From: Rhodeus uyekii
Taxonomy: Eukaryota; Chordata; Actinopteri; Cypriniformes; Acheilognathidae
Length of the DNA: 64,000 bases
Direction: 5' to 3'
NCBI GenBank assembly: GCA_037043235.1
Contig: JAWRVZ010000065.1
Location: 1,576,001 to 1,640,000 of the forward strand
Below, in pieces: positions 24,442-36,130 of this stretch. The position numbers were made by a program, and so were the translations under genes. The notes under the pieces were generated by a model. It saw nothing but the letters and a program-made list of their open reading frames with translations, had not been told where the DNA came from and searched no databases. Within the stretch, counting starts at the first letter, position 1, and every line of letters starts with the position of its first letter.

Positions 24442-25388
24442 AAAATTTACTTCACTCTTTTAAATTTTTTATTTTTAGTGCTTTATTTTAAGACAAAATA
24501 GTATTTCAATATGGTTATTATACTTTAATATTATTAATTTAATAGATTTATCACAACTTTTTTTTGTCAAATCAACAAATTTATGTGTTTAATATAATAT
24601 TTTGCTATATATATATATACACTCCATTTTTTCATTGAACTCAGTATTTTAAAGCAACCAGGTTCGTTTTTTTTTTAGTTAAAACAACTTTTTTTTTTTT
24701 TTTACAGTTTTACATTGATGCATCCCTACTAAGAATGAAATGCACCAAGTGATAGTGCCATTTATTGCACAAAATAAAATCATATGCAAATAAAGTTCCA
24801 AAGAGTACACCGAGAATTTGTAAAAGCAAAACATGCATCCAAGAACATTGACAATTTGCATCTAACTTTCCATATTTACAACGGTTTAAGGTGGAGTGTT
24901 GATACTGTTTTTGTTTTAGTGACGTTGGGAAATATCTGGAACAACTGTCATAATGTTCCATTTTTAGCAGCCTTTATGTAAAAGTAAATTACTACATATT
25001 ATTCATCTCTTTCCTGCCTCAGAGGCCAAGATGTGTTCCAGAGGTGCATGAGAAACACCCAAAAGTCTTTTAAACACACACACACACACAAACATACATT
25101 AAGTGTCTCTATCCAGCACAAACACTACAAACCAGACAATCCTGTTCTGGATAGTTTCAGGTTTCATTCAATGATCAGATCAAGCACTGTGATCTACTGT
25201 ATCTGAGGTAAAAGATGTGTATGTGTGTGTACGGATAAGCAAAAAAGCCATTTATATACATGTACACAGCACTGCAAGAACTGAAAAACAACCTCTGACT
25301 CAGAAATGGGAACTGGAAAGAGAAACTAGAAAGCTATGACCAAACATTTTTTTTAGAAAGATAACCTAAAAATATAATTGAGACTAGT

Positions 25389-25800
25389 CCAGGGGTCTGC
25401 AACCTTCAAAATTAAAAGAGCCATTTTGGCCTCTTTACTACCGAATAAAATTCACAGGAGCCTCAAAACCTATGTGATCCCTGAAATGAAAATAACACTG
25501 CATATGAAGGTTTATATCCAGTTTGCAATACATAAAATAACTAAAGTGTGTAGCATTTATGAAATTACAGAACTACAAAAATAAAACTAATGACATTTTA
25601 TTGCTGTTTGTGGCAATGGAAAACATCAAAATATATATTTTTTTACATATTTAAATTATGTAACAAGATTACTTCGATCTCTAAATTTAAGAGGTATACC
25701 ATTGAAAAAAATAAATTCATTAATAAAATAGCTTATTTATTGATTCCCATATATATTTTTCAAAGCTAGGGGAGCCTCTGCACAGGGATGAAAGAGCCGA
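25389..25800. mobile_element. hAT-like element remnant
   Basis: caggggtctgcaaccttcaa is a hAT-type terminus, followed by aaaagagccattttggcctc. A partner end is not recognised, so the copy is truncated. Confidence 0.4.
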
Positions 25801-26359
25801 TTTGTTCACGATTTGAACAAAATTTAAGAGTGTTGTTTTCAGATTTCATTGGTGATTTCAAATCTGACATTTAATGGTAAGCTTGGTGATCATCTTTGGA
25901 GAATTTGCTGTTTCCCCATTTGAAGAAATGCTGTACTTGCATGGCTGAAACGGCTGCCTGAGAAGCGTTTCAAAGCGCCCCTTAAAGGGTCTTTGGCCAA
26001 GCATTTGCTCTAATACGTTAAGCAACAATAATGCTTGAATCTGGTTTGTTTGCGTCATTTCCCAATCCTGTTTCCACCTCTTCTTCCCATCATTTCCTTT
26101 CGTCTTCTTAATACTTAAAGTTCAAGACATCAACCAAATGACTATGCTTTTTTTTGTCTTGTGTTTTTTTAATTATTTTTTCCTTCTAATTAATTGTAAT
26201 GTTTTCATTTCAGAGTGTATAAATGTATGCTGTTGCACTCTTATTGCTCATTGTGGTTTTGCGATGCGATTTATTGAATTATTTTAATTCAGAAATATCC
26301 TCAGGGGTGTTTACGCAGTACATTTTGAACTAGTGCCCTTTCTACAAACACCAGGTGCT

Positions 26360-26545
26360 ACTACACACACTGGACTGGACTATCTCCAGTCCCTATTTAC
26401 CTAATTGGATGTGATATGGTGCTTTAATTAGAATTAATGATCAAGTGGGTCAGATCCACCAAGGGTTCAGATTAACTCCAGGCCAATCAGTTGCACTGAG
26501 AGCGAGAGTAAGGCGGAGAGATTTGCATAAACCAACTGCTCATGT
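26360..26545. promoter_or_regulatory. Candidate conserved non-coding element
   Basis: Repeat-free stretch with tttaattagaattaatgatc (clustered homeodomain sites), ccaatcag and an octamer-like atttgcata. It ends where the TATC array region begins. Confidence 0.25.
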
Positions 26546-26640
26546 CTGTTTCAGTTACAGTCACACGTCCAACAAGGAAGATTATTCACCCATTCACCCT
26601 GCAGGCCAACCGTAAACATCCTGAAACCATATTGAACCCA

Positions 26641-26652
26641 TCCATCTGTCCT

Positions 26653-26736
<84 letters not shown>

Positions 26737-26740
26737 CCGG

Positions 26741-26800
<60 letters not shown>

Positions 26801-27505
26801 GGTATCTATCTATCTATCTATCTATCGGTATCTATCTATCTATCTATCCATCCGTCTACCATCTATCTATCTATCATCCATTCATCCACCTTCTATCTAT
26901 CCTTCTATCTATCCATCTATCTATCATTCATCCATCCATCTACCTTCTATCTATCTATCCATCCATCATCCATCCATCGAGTCTACCATCTGTCTATCCG
27001 TCTACTATCTATTCATCCATCCATTTACCTTCTATCTATCTATCCAATCATCCATCCGTCTACCATCTATCCATTCATCCATCCATCTACCATCTATCTG
27101 TCTATCTATCATCCATCTATCCATTTATCTATCCGTCTACTATCTATCCATCCATCCATTTACCTTCTATCTATCTATCTATCCATTCATCCATCCGTCT
27201 ACCATCTATCTATCCATCCATCATCCATCCATCCGTCTATCATCTATCTGTCTATCTATCTATCTATCTATCTATCCATTCATCCATCCATCTACTATCT
27301 CTCATCCATCCATTTACCATCTATCTATCTATCTATCCATCATCCATCCATCCGTCTATCATCTATCTATCTATCTACCATCTATCCGTCTACTATCTAT
27401 CCATCCATCTATCTATCCATCTATCCGTCTTTCTTTCTGTCTGTCTGTCTGTTTGTCTGTCTGTCGTTCTATCGGTCTGTCGATCTATCTATCTATTCTG
27501 TGTGA
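26641..27505. repeat. (TATC)n / (ATCC)n compound microsatellite
   Basis: About 860 bp of tetranucleotide repeat: nearly pure CTAT from 26653, interrupted by accggtat and ggtatc, then mixed TATC/ATCC with recurring ccgtctaccatctat motifs, and CTGT units at the right end. It lies in the neurl1 intron between exons 1b and 2. The tetranucleotide period keeps one frame open and gives a 328-codon Tyr-Leu-Ser-Ile ORF (26542-27528) that is an artefact. Confidence 0.97.
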
Positions 27506-28221
27506 CTCTCTACAAAGCCATAGAATGACATAGAAACTATGAAAAACATAGAAAATGACATAGAAACTAGCTACAATTTGCAAGGCAAGAAATACATGTT
27601 ACCATGCCAAAACATACTTTAGCAGCACAACAGCCTGAACGTGAATTTCAGGGAATATCAGTAGACTGTCTATTAACCGACAACCTTGCGTTTTTATGTA
27701 AAAGTCACCAATTAATTTATTGATTTATTTGTTTCTTCTTTTTTTCCTTTTTCTGAGGCAGCTGCTTCACGGGCTTGTAAATCGCCTACTAAAACGAAAC
27801 GTTGTGGAAAACCCGCAGTAAATCCTCCTCATTTCCAACAACAGAGGGAATCCCCACAAATTCCCTTCCCTTTCTCACGCTTCCGAGCGGCTGTGGGGGA
27901 AACACGTCTGATGTCGAAAGCGCGTTCACAGACACGAGCGCCTGGACGCGGAGACGCGCTCGTTCCCGGGAGCGCAGAATCTCCAGAAACCTATACAAAT
28001 ACAGCCTATATTAAGTCTATGACTTGTGCTCGAATGTGTTTTACGCTGCAAGCACTCAATATGCATGTCACATTTAAAGGCAGACGTTTTCCTCCCAAAT
28101 TCCCTAAAACCGACCTATTCTTTACAACACTGAAGCAGCGCGTAAAGGACCCTTCACCAGCAGGCAAACAGAAGGAACATCATTCAGCGGCTGTATGTTG
28201 ATCCTTAACGCAGTTCCTCAC

Positions 28222-28255
28222 CGTACAAGGCGTTTCGGGTTATCTGGCCTCCCAT
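28222..28255 (-). CDS. neurl1: neurl1 proximal alternative first exon (exon 1b, MGGQIT isoform)
   Basis: Minus-strand exon with 34 coding nt: an ATG at 28255-28253, the eleven codons MGGQITRNALY, then one G before a consensus donor gtgagg (28221 downward). It has the same phase as exon 1a, so it joins exon 2 to give ...LYD-SLGGPF. An MGGQIT-type N-terminus is, as I recall, a known short alternative start of mammalian Neurl1, which supports the call. Gly2 and Thr6 again fit the N-myristoylation consensus. The exon sits at the 3' edge of a GC- and CpG-rich stretch (about 27790-28500) that looks like an internal promoter. It is too short to be found as an ORF and rests on motif plus splice phase; a cDNA would confirm it. 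Confidence 0.78.
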
Positions 28256-28500
28256 GACTCAACGCCGGGTCACTGTTTTGCGCTGGCCGCGTTTATTTCT
28301 CAGAGGTTGAGAGTGCGATAATTCCACATCGACATCATGCTGGAGGAAAATATCTGTCGGCCCCGAAACGAGATGTAAACAGTCGGACACTCCTCCTGTC
28401 TCGGTGCTCATTGACTGAGCGCGCGGACACCAGCGCCACACCGACTCATTTACATAGAAGGCGGAGTCTAAGAGCGCTTCACTGGGTGTCACTCCCCTCC
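28256..28500 (-). promoter_or_regulatory. neurl1: Probable CpG-rich promoter/5' UTR of neurl1 exon 1b
   Basis: GC- and CpG-rich sequence directly upstream of the exon 1b ATG, in sharp contrast to the AT-rich DNA on either side (for example gcgcgcgg near 28420 and several cgcc/gccg clusters). CpG richness continues on the other side of the exon to about 27790. This is the usual look of a vertebrate CpG-island promoter. No TATA box is assigned and the transcription start is unknown. Part of this stretch is presumably 5' UTR. Confidence 0.5.
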
Positions 28501-28567
28501 ACTACAGACCCACGCACACACATCAATATTCAGCAAAAGCACATAACCCAACAACCAATCTAGAACC

Positions 28568-28672
28568 TAATATTTTCTTAAATACATGCAATGAAAGTAT
28601 GTTGCGTTGCACATTTTTCTAATATTTTCTTAAATACATGCAATGAAAGTATATTGCATTGCACATTTTTCT
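28568..28672. repeat. Tandem duplication of a ~52-bp segment
   Basis: tattttcttaaatacatgca atgaaagtatgttgcgttgc followed by acatttttcta is repeated immediately with two substitutions (ttgcattgc in copy 2). It sits just upstream of the exon 1b promoter. Confidence 0.9.
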
Positions 28673-29594
28673 ATCAATAATTTAAAAGTGCCAGATGCCA
28701 ATTATTGCCTACATTATACATTTAATTTACAGTTTTGTGTATTTATAATGCATTACTAAGTTATTAATTACTGTCATTTAATTACTTTTCTCTTGTAAAA
28801 GTAAGCGATTACTCTTAATTTACCTCTGACGTGCATTAAATGCTCTATAGACTAAACAGATCTATATATTTAAAAAAAAAAACCTTCCTCTATTCTCCAA
28901 GCTTGTACTACTAATGTTTGAAACTTTGTACTGGAAGCACTCTTATGTACTTTTGAATCGTTTTGGATAAAGGGTCTGCTAAATGAATAAATGTAAATGT
29001 CTATATAAAACAACAGTGGATTTAGCATCATAATTTAAAGTATAATGTTAAAAGGTATGTTTTAATGTAACTTCCTTCCTTTATATACTTTGGTCAGTTC
29101 AAGAATAATTTATGTAGTTTTATATTATTTATTTGATTATTCATAAGAGCCGTTTAATGTCTGTCCTTGTATTGTTTAACTGGACGAGGTTGATATGGGA
29201 TTTAGAATGTAATTATTGAGTAATGCAGTGCTGTTTTTAAGTACAGTTATATAATTACACTGTTGAAGATGTAATTAGTAGCTAATTCATATTTTTTAGA
29301 GTAACTTATGCAAAGCTGTTTATTGGCCTACATTTATTCAGTGCTGTATATACTGTTCAGTATTGAATTTGAAAGTCTTATGAGGAGTTGGTAGGAAATT
29401 CAAGAATATTTATTTATTTATTCAAGTACTGTAGTACCATATTAAGCATTACTGGAATATACAAGTCTGCAAAACTAAAGTAAATTAGTAATATACTGTA
29501 GGTATTCACTGACAAAATTTTACATACTTAAAAATTGTTTGCAAGAAAAAGTGTGTTCTCAAATATTTAACGAAAATGTAAATTAGTACAACCT

Positions 29595-30060
29595 AATGCT
29601 CTTTTGAGGATCAGGAGGATTGGCACACTTCTCTGATGTGGTTGACCTAAAACAATATCTCAAGAGGAAGTACATCTTTCAGTTTAAAGTAAAGAGGAAA
29701 TGAGAAATGGGAAAGGAAATAGGCTTGTAGGAAAATGATGTTTACAATCCTTATTTTGTCGTGATACAGAATATCGCCAAACAACGTCCATATGGCCACC
29801 GTTCTCTACATCCCATCAGAATGACTGAAACAGTTTGTTAAAATCTCCAGAACTCCAGAAAGGAAGTAGAATATTAATTTCCTCTCTGGCTTTCTGTGAA
29901 TGTTGTTCTCTCTTTTCTGTGGCCCTTAAGAATTGTGCCCTGCTAATGTCATTTCTTCTACCAGTATTATTTCTGATACAGATCAGGGGACGTTAATTCA
30001 TAACACTTTTATGAATTCATAACACTTTTGAATTGACTTGGCAGAATTTTCATTCGGTTA
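29595..30060. repeat. Duplicated intron segment, copy 1
   Basis: Matches 31945-32402 in order: tcaggaggattggcacactt, ctctgatgtggttgacct, gatacagaatatcgcc, gtccatatggcca, tctgttaaaatctccagaac-type and gtattatttctgatacag blocks. Clearly diverged with indels. Confidence 0.85.
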
Positions 30061-31334
30061 TATAAATCAGTTAATAAACAAATACCCTGAGGATTTCACT
30101 GTTTCAAGTTAATAAATAAATGTAATCAAAAAAAGGTCTTGGAGGATATAAACTCAATTAAACTCATTCTCACTGTTGCCCCTCTGATTACGTGGAAAAC
30201 ATTATACACTAAAATCACGTTAGCAATAATATTTACTTTTTTTGCCATCCCCTTTTTAACAATTGGAATTTTGAAGGGAACCATAACAAACCACAGGCCT
30301 CCGCTCCAGAACACCACCACTTTGATCAAAATGAAATCATCGCTTACTCCACAACGATGGGCTGATTGGTGCACTCTCTCACACATGGTGCACACATTTT
30401 TGGGAGCTCATGCTGAAACACACAAGCACTTGTGCTACTTTTGGGTTCAGAAATAAGGGATTGTCATGCGGCTTTCATTAGCACCGCATGAATGATGAAT
30501 CGATGTCCTTTACAATACATGACAAACAGAAATTAATGGGGCTCTTACAAAAACCTCCTTCTGAGAATTATGACTGCGCATGTTTGCCATTTAGTTGTTT
30601 TTGGGTTGAGGTAACTGTTGGAGTCATTTTGTTTTCTCTAGGAAACACACACTAAAATATTCATAGTTCAGTCACGAAATTCTTCAGAGCAGCTGAGCTG
30701 ATTTGTTCTCTTAAAGCTGACTGCTTTGGGCAATCGATATGTTTGTTCGATCTGTTTTCTGTTGCTCCCCTCCTTCCCCAGCACCACCTGCCTAGATCTG
30801 ATAGGGGGTTCTCCTCACTTTCCTCGCAGCAGCTCATGTACTATTCGTTGTATTTATGTGCACGTTTCGACAGTAGCCTTTACTCATGCCGGCAGCGGCA
30901 GGCAAAGTGCCAAGACCAAGCCTATGCACATTGCATTCTTATCAAGTACATGCTGTTTACTACTATTCCAAGAGTTGTCATGATTGAAATATTTTTGTAT
31001 ACACTACAAAGACCAAATGGCTTTCAACCAGGGGCATTTCCTCTGATGTGGTAAAGGAGGCAGTGTAAAAAAACTGTATAAGAAAATAATCGATATTACA
31101 AAAATAAAACAATGCAAATATTACATTCCAACGCAAATATCACAAATTTAACATTAAATAGAGTAAAAATCACAGTAACACTGTACAACAGCGATACCCA
31201 CAGGTAACAGTGGGAGGGAGGCTTGCCTCCCCTGAGCCCATTGACTTTTAACAGACCCTCCACGGTGAGTTTGAGGGGGATAATTGAGAATAAATGGGGG
31301 AAAAGTCACATGAATGGAGGAAATTCTTCCATTG

Positions 31335-31687
31335 TGTTACGAACAGAAACGGGTCAGAGCATGTACAATGCGAAGACTGATGAAGAGAGCAGGTTTCTAA
31401 CTAAAAATCCCACTTTTATTAAATCAAAACAAAAACACTTTAAATAACAAAACAAATGTGCACACTTGTGCATAAACTGAACTTAAACAACAGCATCCAC
31501 ACATGAGAACTTCAACAACCAACAAAGACAAGGGAAACGCAAGAGGGTTTTATACAAAAGGGAATGACGAACACCTGGGAAGAATTAACGAGTAAGTGAT
31601 CACATGACAGGTACAGGACGTGAAACAATGACCTTACAGACAGGAAGTGCACAAAGAAAACACAGACAGACAGGACCATGTGTTACA
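31335..31687 (-). mobile_element. Solo LTR, Ty3/gypsy-like
   Basis: A 353-bp element starting TGTTACGAAC and ending GTGTTACA, flanked by the perfect 5-bp duplication CATTG (31330-31334 and 31688-31692). On the minus strand it has TATAAAACCC as a TATA box (about 31546-31555) and, further on, AATAAAAG as a polyadenylation signal, the order expected of an LTR. No internal retroviral-type coding region is attached, so it is a solo LTR. The TG..CA ends and layout resemble teleost gypsy LTRs. Confidence 0.8.
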
Positions 31688-31944
31688 CATTGGGCTATGA
31701 TTGGATAAGATCAGTAATGATTGGATATGATTGGTTCGTGTGATAAATCCCACCTCTTGTTTTCATGCACATTCTCAAATTGGCCTGAATGAAGACCATA
31801 ATGGTGTTATAATGGGAAGACTAATTAAAATGGAAAGGCTAATTAAAAAGTAAGTAAACAACTCAGCCACTTATATGTCACTGCTTTATGTCATGTCAAA
31901 AGCCTTTAACAAAAATGACTGTCCACTATAGTAAACAAAAACAC

Positions 31945-32402
31945 ACTTTTGAGTATCAGGAGGATTGACGCACTTCTCTGATGTGGTTGACCTTTCAAGT
32001 AGATCTTTCTTTTTAAAGTAAAGAGGAAATGACAAAAGAAGAATGTTTTTTAGCAAGCAGCCACAAAATAATGGCAACAGAAATATTCTTATGGGAAAAT
32101 TGTTTACAATTCCTTTTTTATGTCATGTCTTTGAGATACAGAATATCGCCTAACAAAGTCCATATGGCCAACGCTCTCTAAATCCCAGCAGAATGTCTGA
32201 ATAAATCTGTTAAAATCTCCAGAACTGTAAAGAAAGCAGAATATACCTTTCCTCCTTGGCTTTCTGGGAATGTGGTTTCATTCATGAATGTCTCATCCAT
32301 TTCAAGAAACATTTCCTCAGCCAGTATTATTTCTGATACAGTTATTTAGCAGTTAATTCATAACACTTTTGAATCAACATGGCAGAATTTTCATTTGGTA
32401 AT
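31945..32402. repeat. Duplicated intron segment, copy 2
   Basis: Partner of 29595-30060, same orientation, about 2.35 kb away. A smaller pair lies beside it (ggaagactaattaaaa near 31817 and ggaggactaattaaaaagta near 32453, both leading to aagtaagtaaacaactca), so the region was duplicated more than once. Confidence 0.85.
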
Positions 32403-33055
32403 ATTTGGTCACATTACCAAATCTTGAATGAAAACAATGCTGGTGTTAATGGGAGGACTAATTAAAAAGTAAGTAAACAACTCATGTTGTTGTATTTACC
32501 TATAAAAATTGGCTAAACTTTGAAACCTGAAATGATTAGAAGCACATCGTAATTGGAGATTGGCTGACAAAATGTCCGTGAAATACTATCCTCATTAGAA
32601 CCAAGAGAGACCCGATGCTGGAACAGCACTTATGGATGACTTAACAGACACTGCGGCTGAACCCCAGCCTGCATTTGAGAGCTGGGGAGACAGCCAAAGG
32701 CCAATTATGCTGACCTTTAGGATTCAGATCCCAGGGTGCTAATGTTCCTTTGCAGATACAACATCAATCCCGCAGTCACAGAGGAGTTTGCTGAGGCTGT
32801 ATATATGTGTATTGTGTTTGTGCATGCTGCATTAGGTTCTCATGAGGTTGCCCCTCTCTACTTTAATTCTGGACGCATATTCTCTTACATAATACACTCA
32901 GATAAAATGCTTTGGAGGGGCTCATAATAAGAAAATTATTATAATACTCATCCTATGTAAAAATACTTCAATTTAAATTTTATTATTTATAATAATTACA
33001 TTAATCATGTATATGGTCGCAACCTTGAATTTTTATAATGTTGTATATGTATATG

Positions 33056-33061
<6 letters not shown>

Positions 33062-33110
<49 letters not shown>
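33062..33110. repeat. (TA)n microsatellite
   Basis: Left half of a TA tract split by the MITE at 33111-33803. Confidence 0.97.
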
Positions 33111-33114
<4 letters not shown>

Positions 33115-33801
33115 GAGTTTGGTTATGTCGACAGCCTCGGGGGTTGCAAAAAAGCATCGAGATAAACGTTTAGCAAGATAACCCATATTACATATTACGT
33201 ATTTGTATTACTGCATACATATTACGCAGAAGCAGATAATCCGCATGCTCTTATAGCCAGCGGATTTTGTGTAAAAAATCGTTGGCATAACCCACACTCA
33301 TAGATTGATGAACTTTTTTGTGTAAGATCACATTTCGAATTTCAAATGTTGCATGACGTCAATTATCCATAACTGTTCAGGCACGGTACACAGTGCTTGT
33401 GCGCAAAATTCACGCAATATAAAAACAAATCAGAAACAAGCAGTTATAAACATCAGAAACAAGTCAGAATCAGAAGAAAAAAAGGCAGTCTCTCCTCTCT
33501 GCGCTGTACTGCGGCTCGTCCCTTTAAGAAGGTGTCGGATGAGATGAGAAGAGCCCGCCCTCATGGCAGCACAGCCAATCACATGAACATATGCATATGT
33601 ACGCAAATTAGTCACGAAATAACCATGTGAAGTGACGATTTTGTCCCTTTTTTGTATTTGAGATATTAGATTTCGGCGACATTAACGAATCGACATTAAA
33701 GAATACTTAGACAAATAGGGAGTTTGGCGCTTCCACTTCAAAAAACGTCAACATAATAAGATTTGGCGAGTTAACCGTGACTCGAGATAAGTGAACTCCA
33801 C

Positions 33802-33803
<2 letters not shown>
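33111..33803. mobile_element. pogo/mariner-like MITE inserted in a (TA)n tract
   Basis: Ends agtggagtttggttatgtcg and, on the opposite strand, cagtggagttcacttatctc form an imperfect inverted repeat. The element sits exactly between two (TA)n tracts (33062-33110 and 33810-33863), so it probably entered a TA repeat, as Tc1/mariner/pogo elements do. Part of its interior (33226-33350: agataatccgca, gattttgtgtaaaaaatcg) matches 45095-45265. Confidence 0.6.

Positions 33804-33809
<6 letters not shown>

Positions 33810-33863
<54 letters not shown>
33810..33863. repeat. (TA)n microsatellite
   Basis: Right half of the TA tract, preceded by a short (GT)n. Confidence 0.97.
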
Positions 33864-33864
<1 letters not shown>

Positions 33865-34984
33865 TAGGTGAATTATTAATATCTTAATGTTAACTTTAAT
33901 AAACTTGAAGTATGTCTTTTTTTTGTTTGAAAACCCTGCTCTGAAATACTGGCTAATATTTATAATATTATTTTAATATACCGTATTAATTTAATAAGTG
34001 CTAAAAAGAAAAGAATCCCAAAAGAAACCGTTACGGCTGGTACAACCTTTTAGCTTACAATAGCTGACTCTACATGTTACATTCCTTTTTTTACCTCTAT
34101 GCTTATTCTAGTATAATTACAAACTCGGACTTATGTATAGGCGTATGTGTTTCATTGGAACCCAGCCATGGATACAGTTGTATCTACCTCTAGGTCATTT
34201 TTCTTTATAATAGATTATGCTGATTTCACAAGCAGCTTTTCCTTCCCATATTCACTGACGGAACTCCATTTTGTAGGTTACTGCTGGCGTTTATATTAAC
34301 CATATGGAGGACTTTTCCTGACATATGGATAAACACTAATCAGTCTCACTGTTGCTTGGCAGGGTCTGACACTGAGTGCACTATAGTTGCTGATGTTAAA
34401 TAAATTGTTGAATATGATGTGTTGAACTTGGAGAATGCATATGCTTCCATTATGTGGATTCAATTTTTTTATTTTGATTATGTATAAAGTCAAGTGAATC
34501 ATACACTCTTGAATAAAAATTGTGGTCACACTGCTTCCAGCGGAGTATCTCCTCCTTGTTGTTTTGTGGTAGATGACAAAACTGCAGGCTAGAGCCAAAT
34601 TTAGTTTCATAATATTGATCAAGGACAGACATTGCTCTTAGTATCATGGTGCCATGTAAGCTGGTATGTATTAAGTAAACACTCCTTGTCCCCCAAAGGT
34701 GTGTGTCTCTGTATGTAATGTTAGTGAGAATGAGAGTGTGTGTAAACGCTCTTGTTTTTACTGCCATCATCTGCTGCTTTACAGCAGCTGCAAAGTAGAG
34801 GAGGTTTCCACGACAACAAGAGATCATGGTTTCGCAGGGTTCAAATCACAAGTTTCTGTGATAAAGAACTTATAAAGTTGATTCAGCAAGTGACTGGTAT
34901 TACATGCACAGGGAATGAGGTTAACACACACAGCTTTTACCGGCGTACGTTACACTTACCCCTCTAAACCCCACTCCCATCCGG

Positions 34985-35110
34985 GTCACGGCACCAAATG
35001 CAAACAGTCCTACTCAACCTGCTCCAAGCGGGATTTGAGCTGAGGTCTCCAGCATAGGAGGTTGGTTTGCTAACAAGGCTAAAGGCCGCAGCTGCTAGCA
35101 CCAGTCACTA
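34985..35110 (-). repeat. Possible tRNA-derived SINE head
   Basis: On the minus strand, gcggcctttagccttgttag and cctcagctcaaatcccgc resemble an A-box/B-box arrangement around a ctcctatgctggag stem-loop. The match is weak. Confidence 0.3.
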
Positions 35111-35696
35111 GCGTGCCTCTTGAGGCCTTAGGAATGAACTTTGCATGTACAGATCTTACTGGCCTGCGTCTATTACACACACAGCAAAAATGACAGCAAT
35201 GAGAAAAGCAGTTAATGACAGCAGTTAGGAAAGCATCTAATCATAGTGACAATGATATGTTTGCACTAGTTCTGCAATTTGGCACGTATACTCTACAGCA
35301 CATTTAGTTTAAAACAATCAGCTTTACAATATTAAACATGAAAATAATTTCGACCACAAAGCGTCGCTCCAGTGTTCGTGTTTTTATTCGCATCTGAGAA
35401 CAAATGAACTAGAATAAATTTCCATGTCAAAGAAGGCAGAGCCTCAGAGCCACACCTACCCATTACAAAATCATCATGGACCAATGGTAGTTCGAAGGCG
35501 TTTACCTACCGCAGCAAGCCGTTTCAAACTCCCAAAACAAACTTCAGATTCTTTTGCTAACACTTCAAGGTGACATAGTTATACGTTACTACAGGTACTT
35601 ACTGTAGTAATCGTTGTAAAGGATGGATAATTACAAATAACTAACCCTAGAATAAACCCTAAACATAAGCATAACAGGAAGTACATGTAGTTAATA

Positions 35697-36130
35697 TGTT
35701 ACGAAACAAATTAGAGAACACGACGAGGAGCAGCAGGTTCCGAACTTAAACTCACTTTATTCATAAAGGAAACAAAAGACACTTTAAATAAGAACAGAAA
35801 AAGCACACATGTGCAAAATCCTGGACACTAGGATCATAAGGAGAACAAATAACTCGGCAAAGGCATCCAAACACGTCAACACTGAAGCCCTAACAGAGCA
35901 ACACTAACACCTGACAAACACAAGGGAAATGCAAGACTGTTTTATGCACAAGGGAATAACAAACACCTGGATAGACTAACGATTAAGTGATTACACGACA
36001 GGTGCAGGAAGTGTAACAATGACCTTACAGACAGGAAGTGCCCAGATGACACTACTGACAGGAAGTGTTTCCAAGACCTCACCAACAGGAAGTGACAAAG
36101 AAGACCCGACAGAGAGGACCATGGGTGACA
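35697..36130 (-). mobile_element. Second, diverged copy of the same LTR family
   Basis: Begins tgttacgaaacaaattagag, ends ccatgggtgaca, and shares several blocks with the LTR at 31335 (actttaaataa, gcacacatgtgca, acaagggaaa.gcaag, gaccttacagacaggaagtg). It is longer because the acaggaagtg block occurs several times. No clear target duplication remains. Orientation minus, as for the first copy. Confidence 0.7.

Noticed and set aside
26542..27528. 328-codon Tyr-Leu-Ser-Ile ORF
   Set aside because: Pure product of TATC/ATCC microsatellite.
30139..30456. 105-codon ORF and its antisense partner
   Set aside because: No known motif and the same region is open on both strands by chance.
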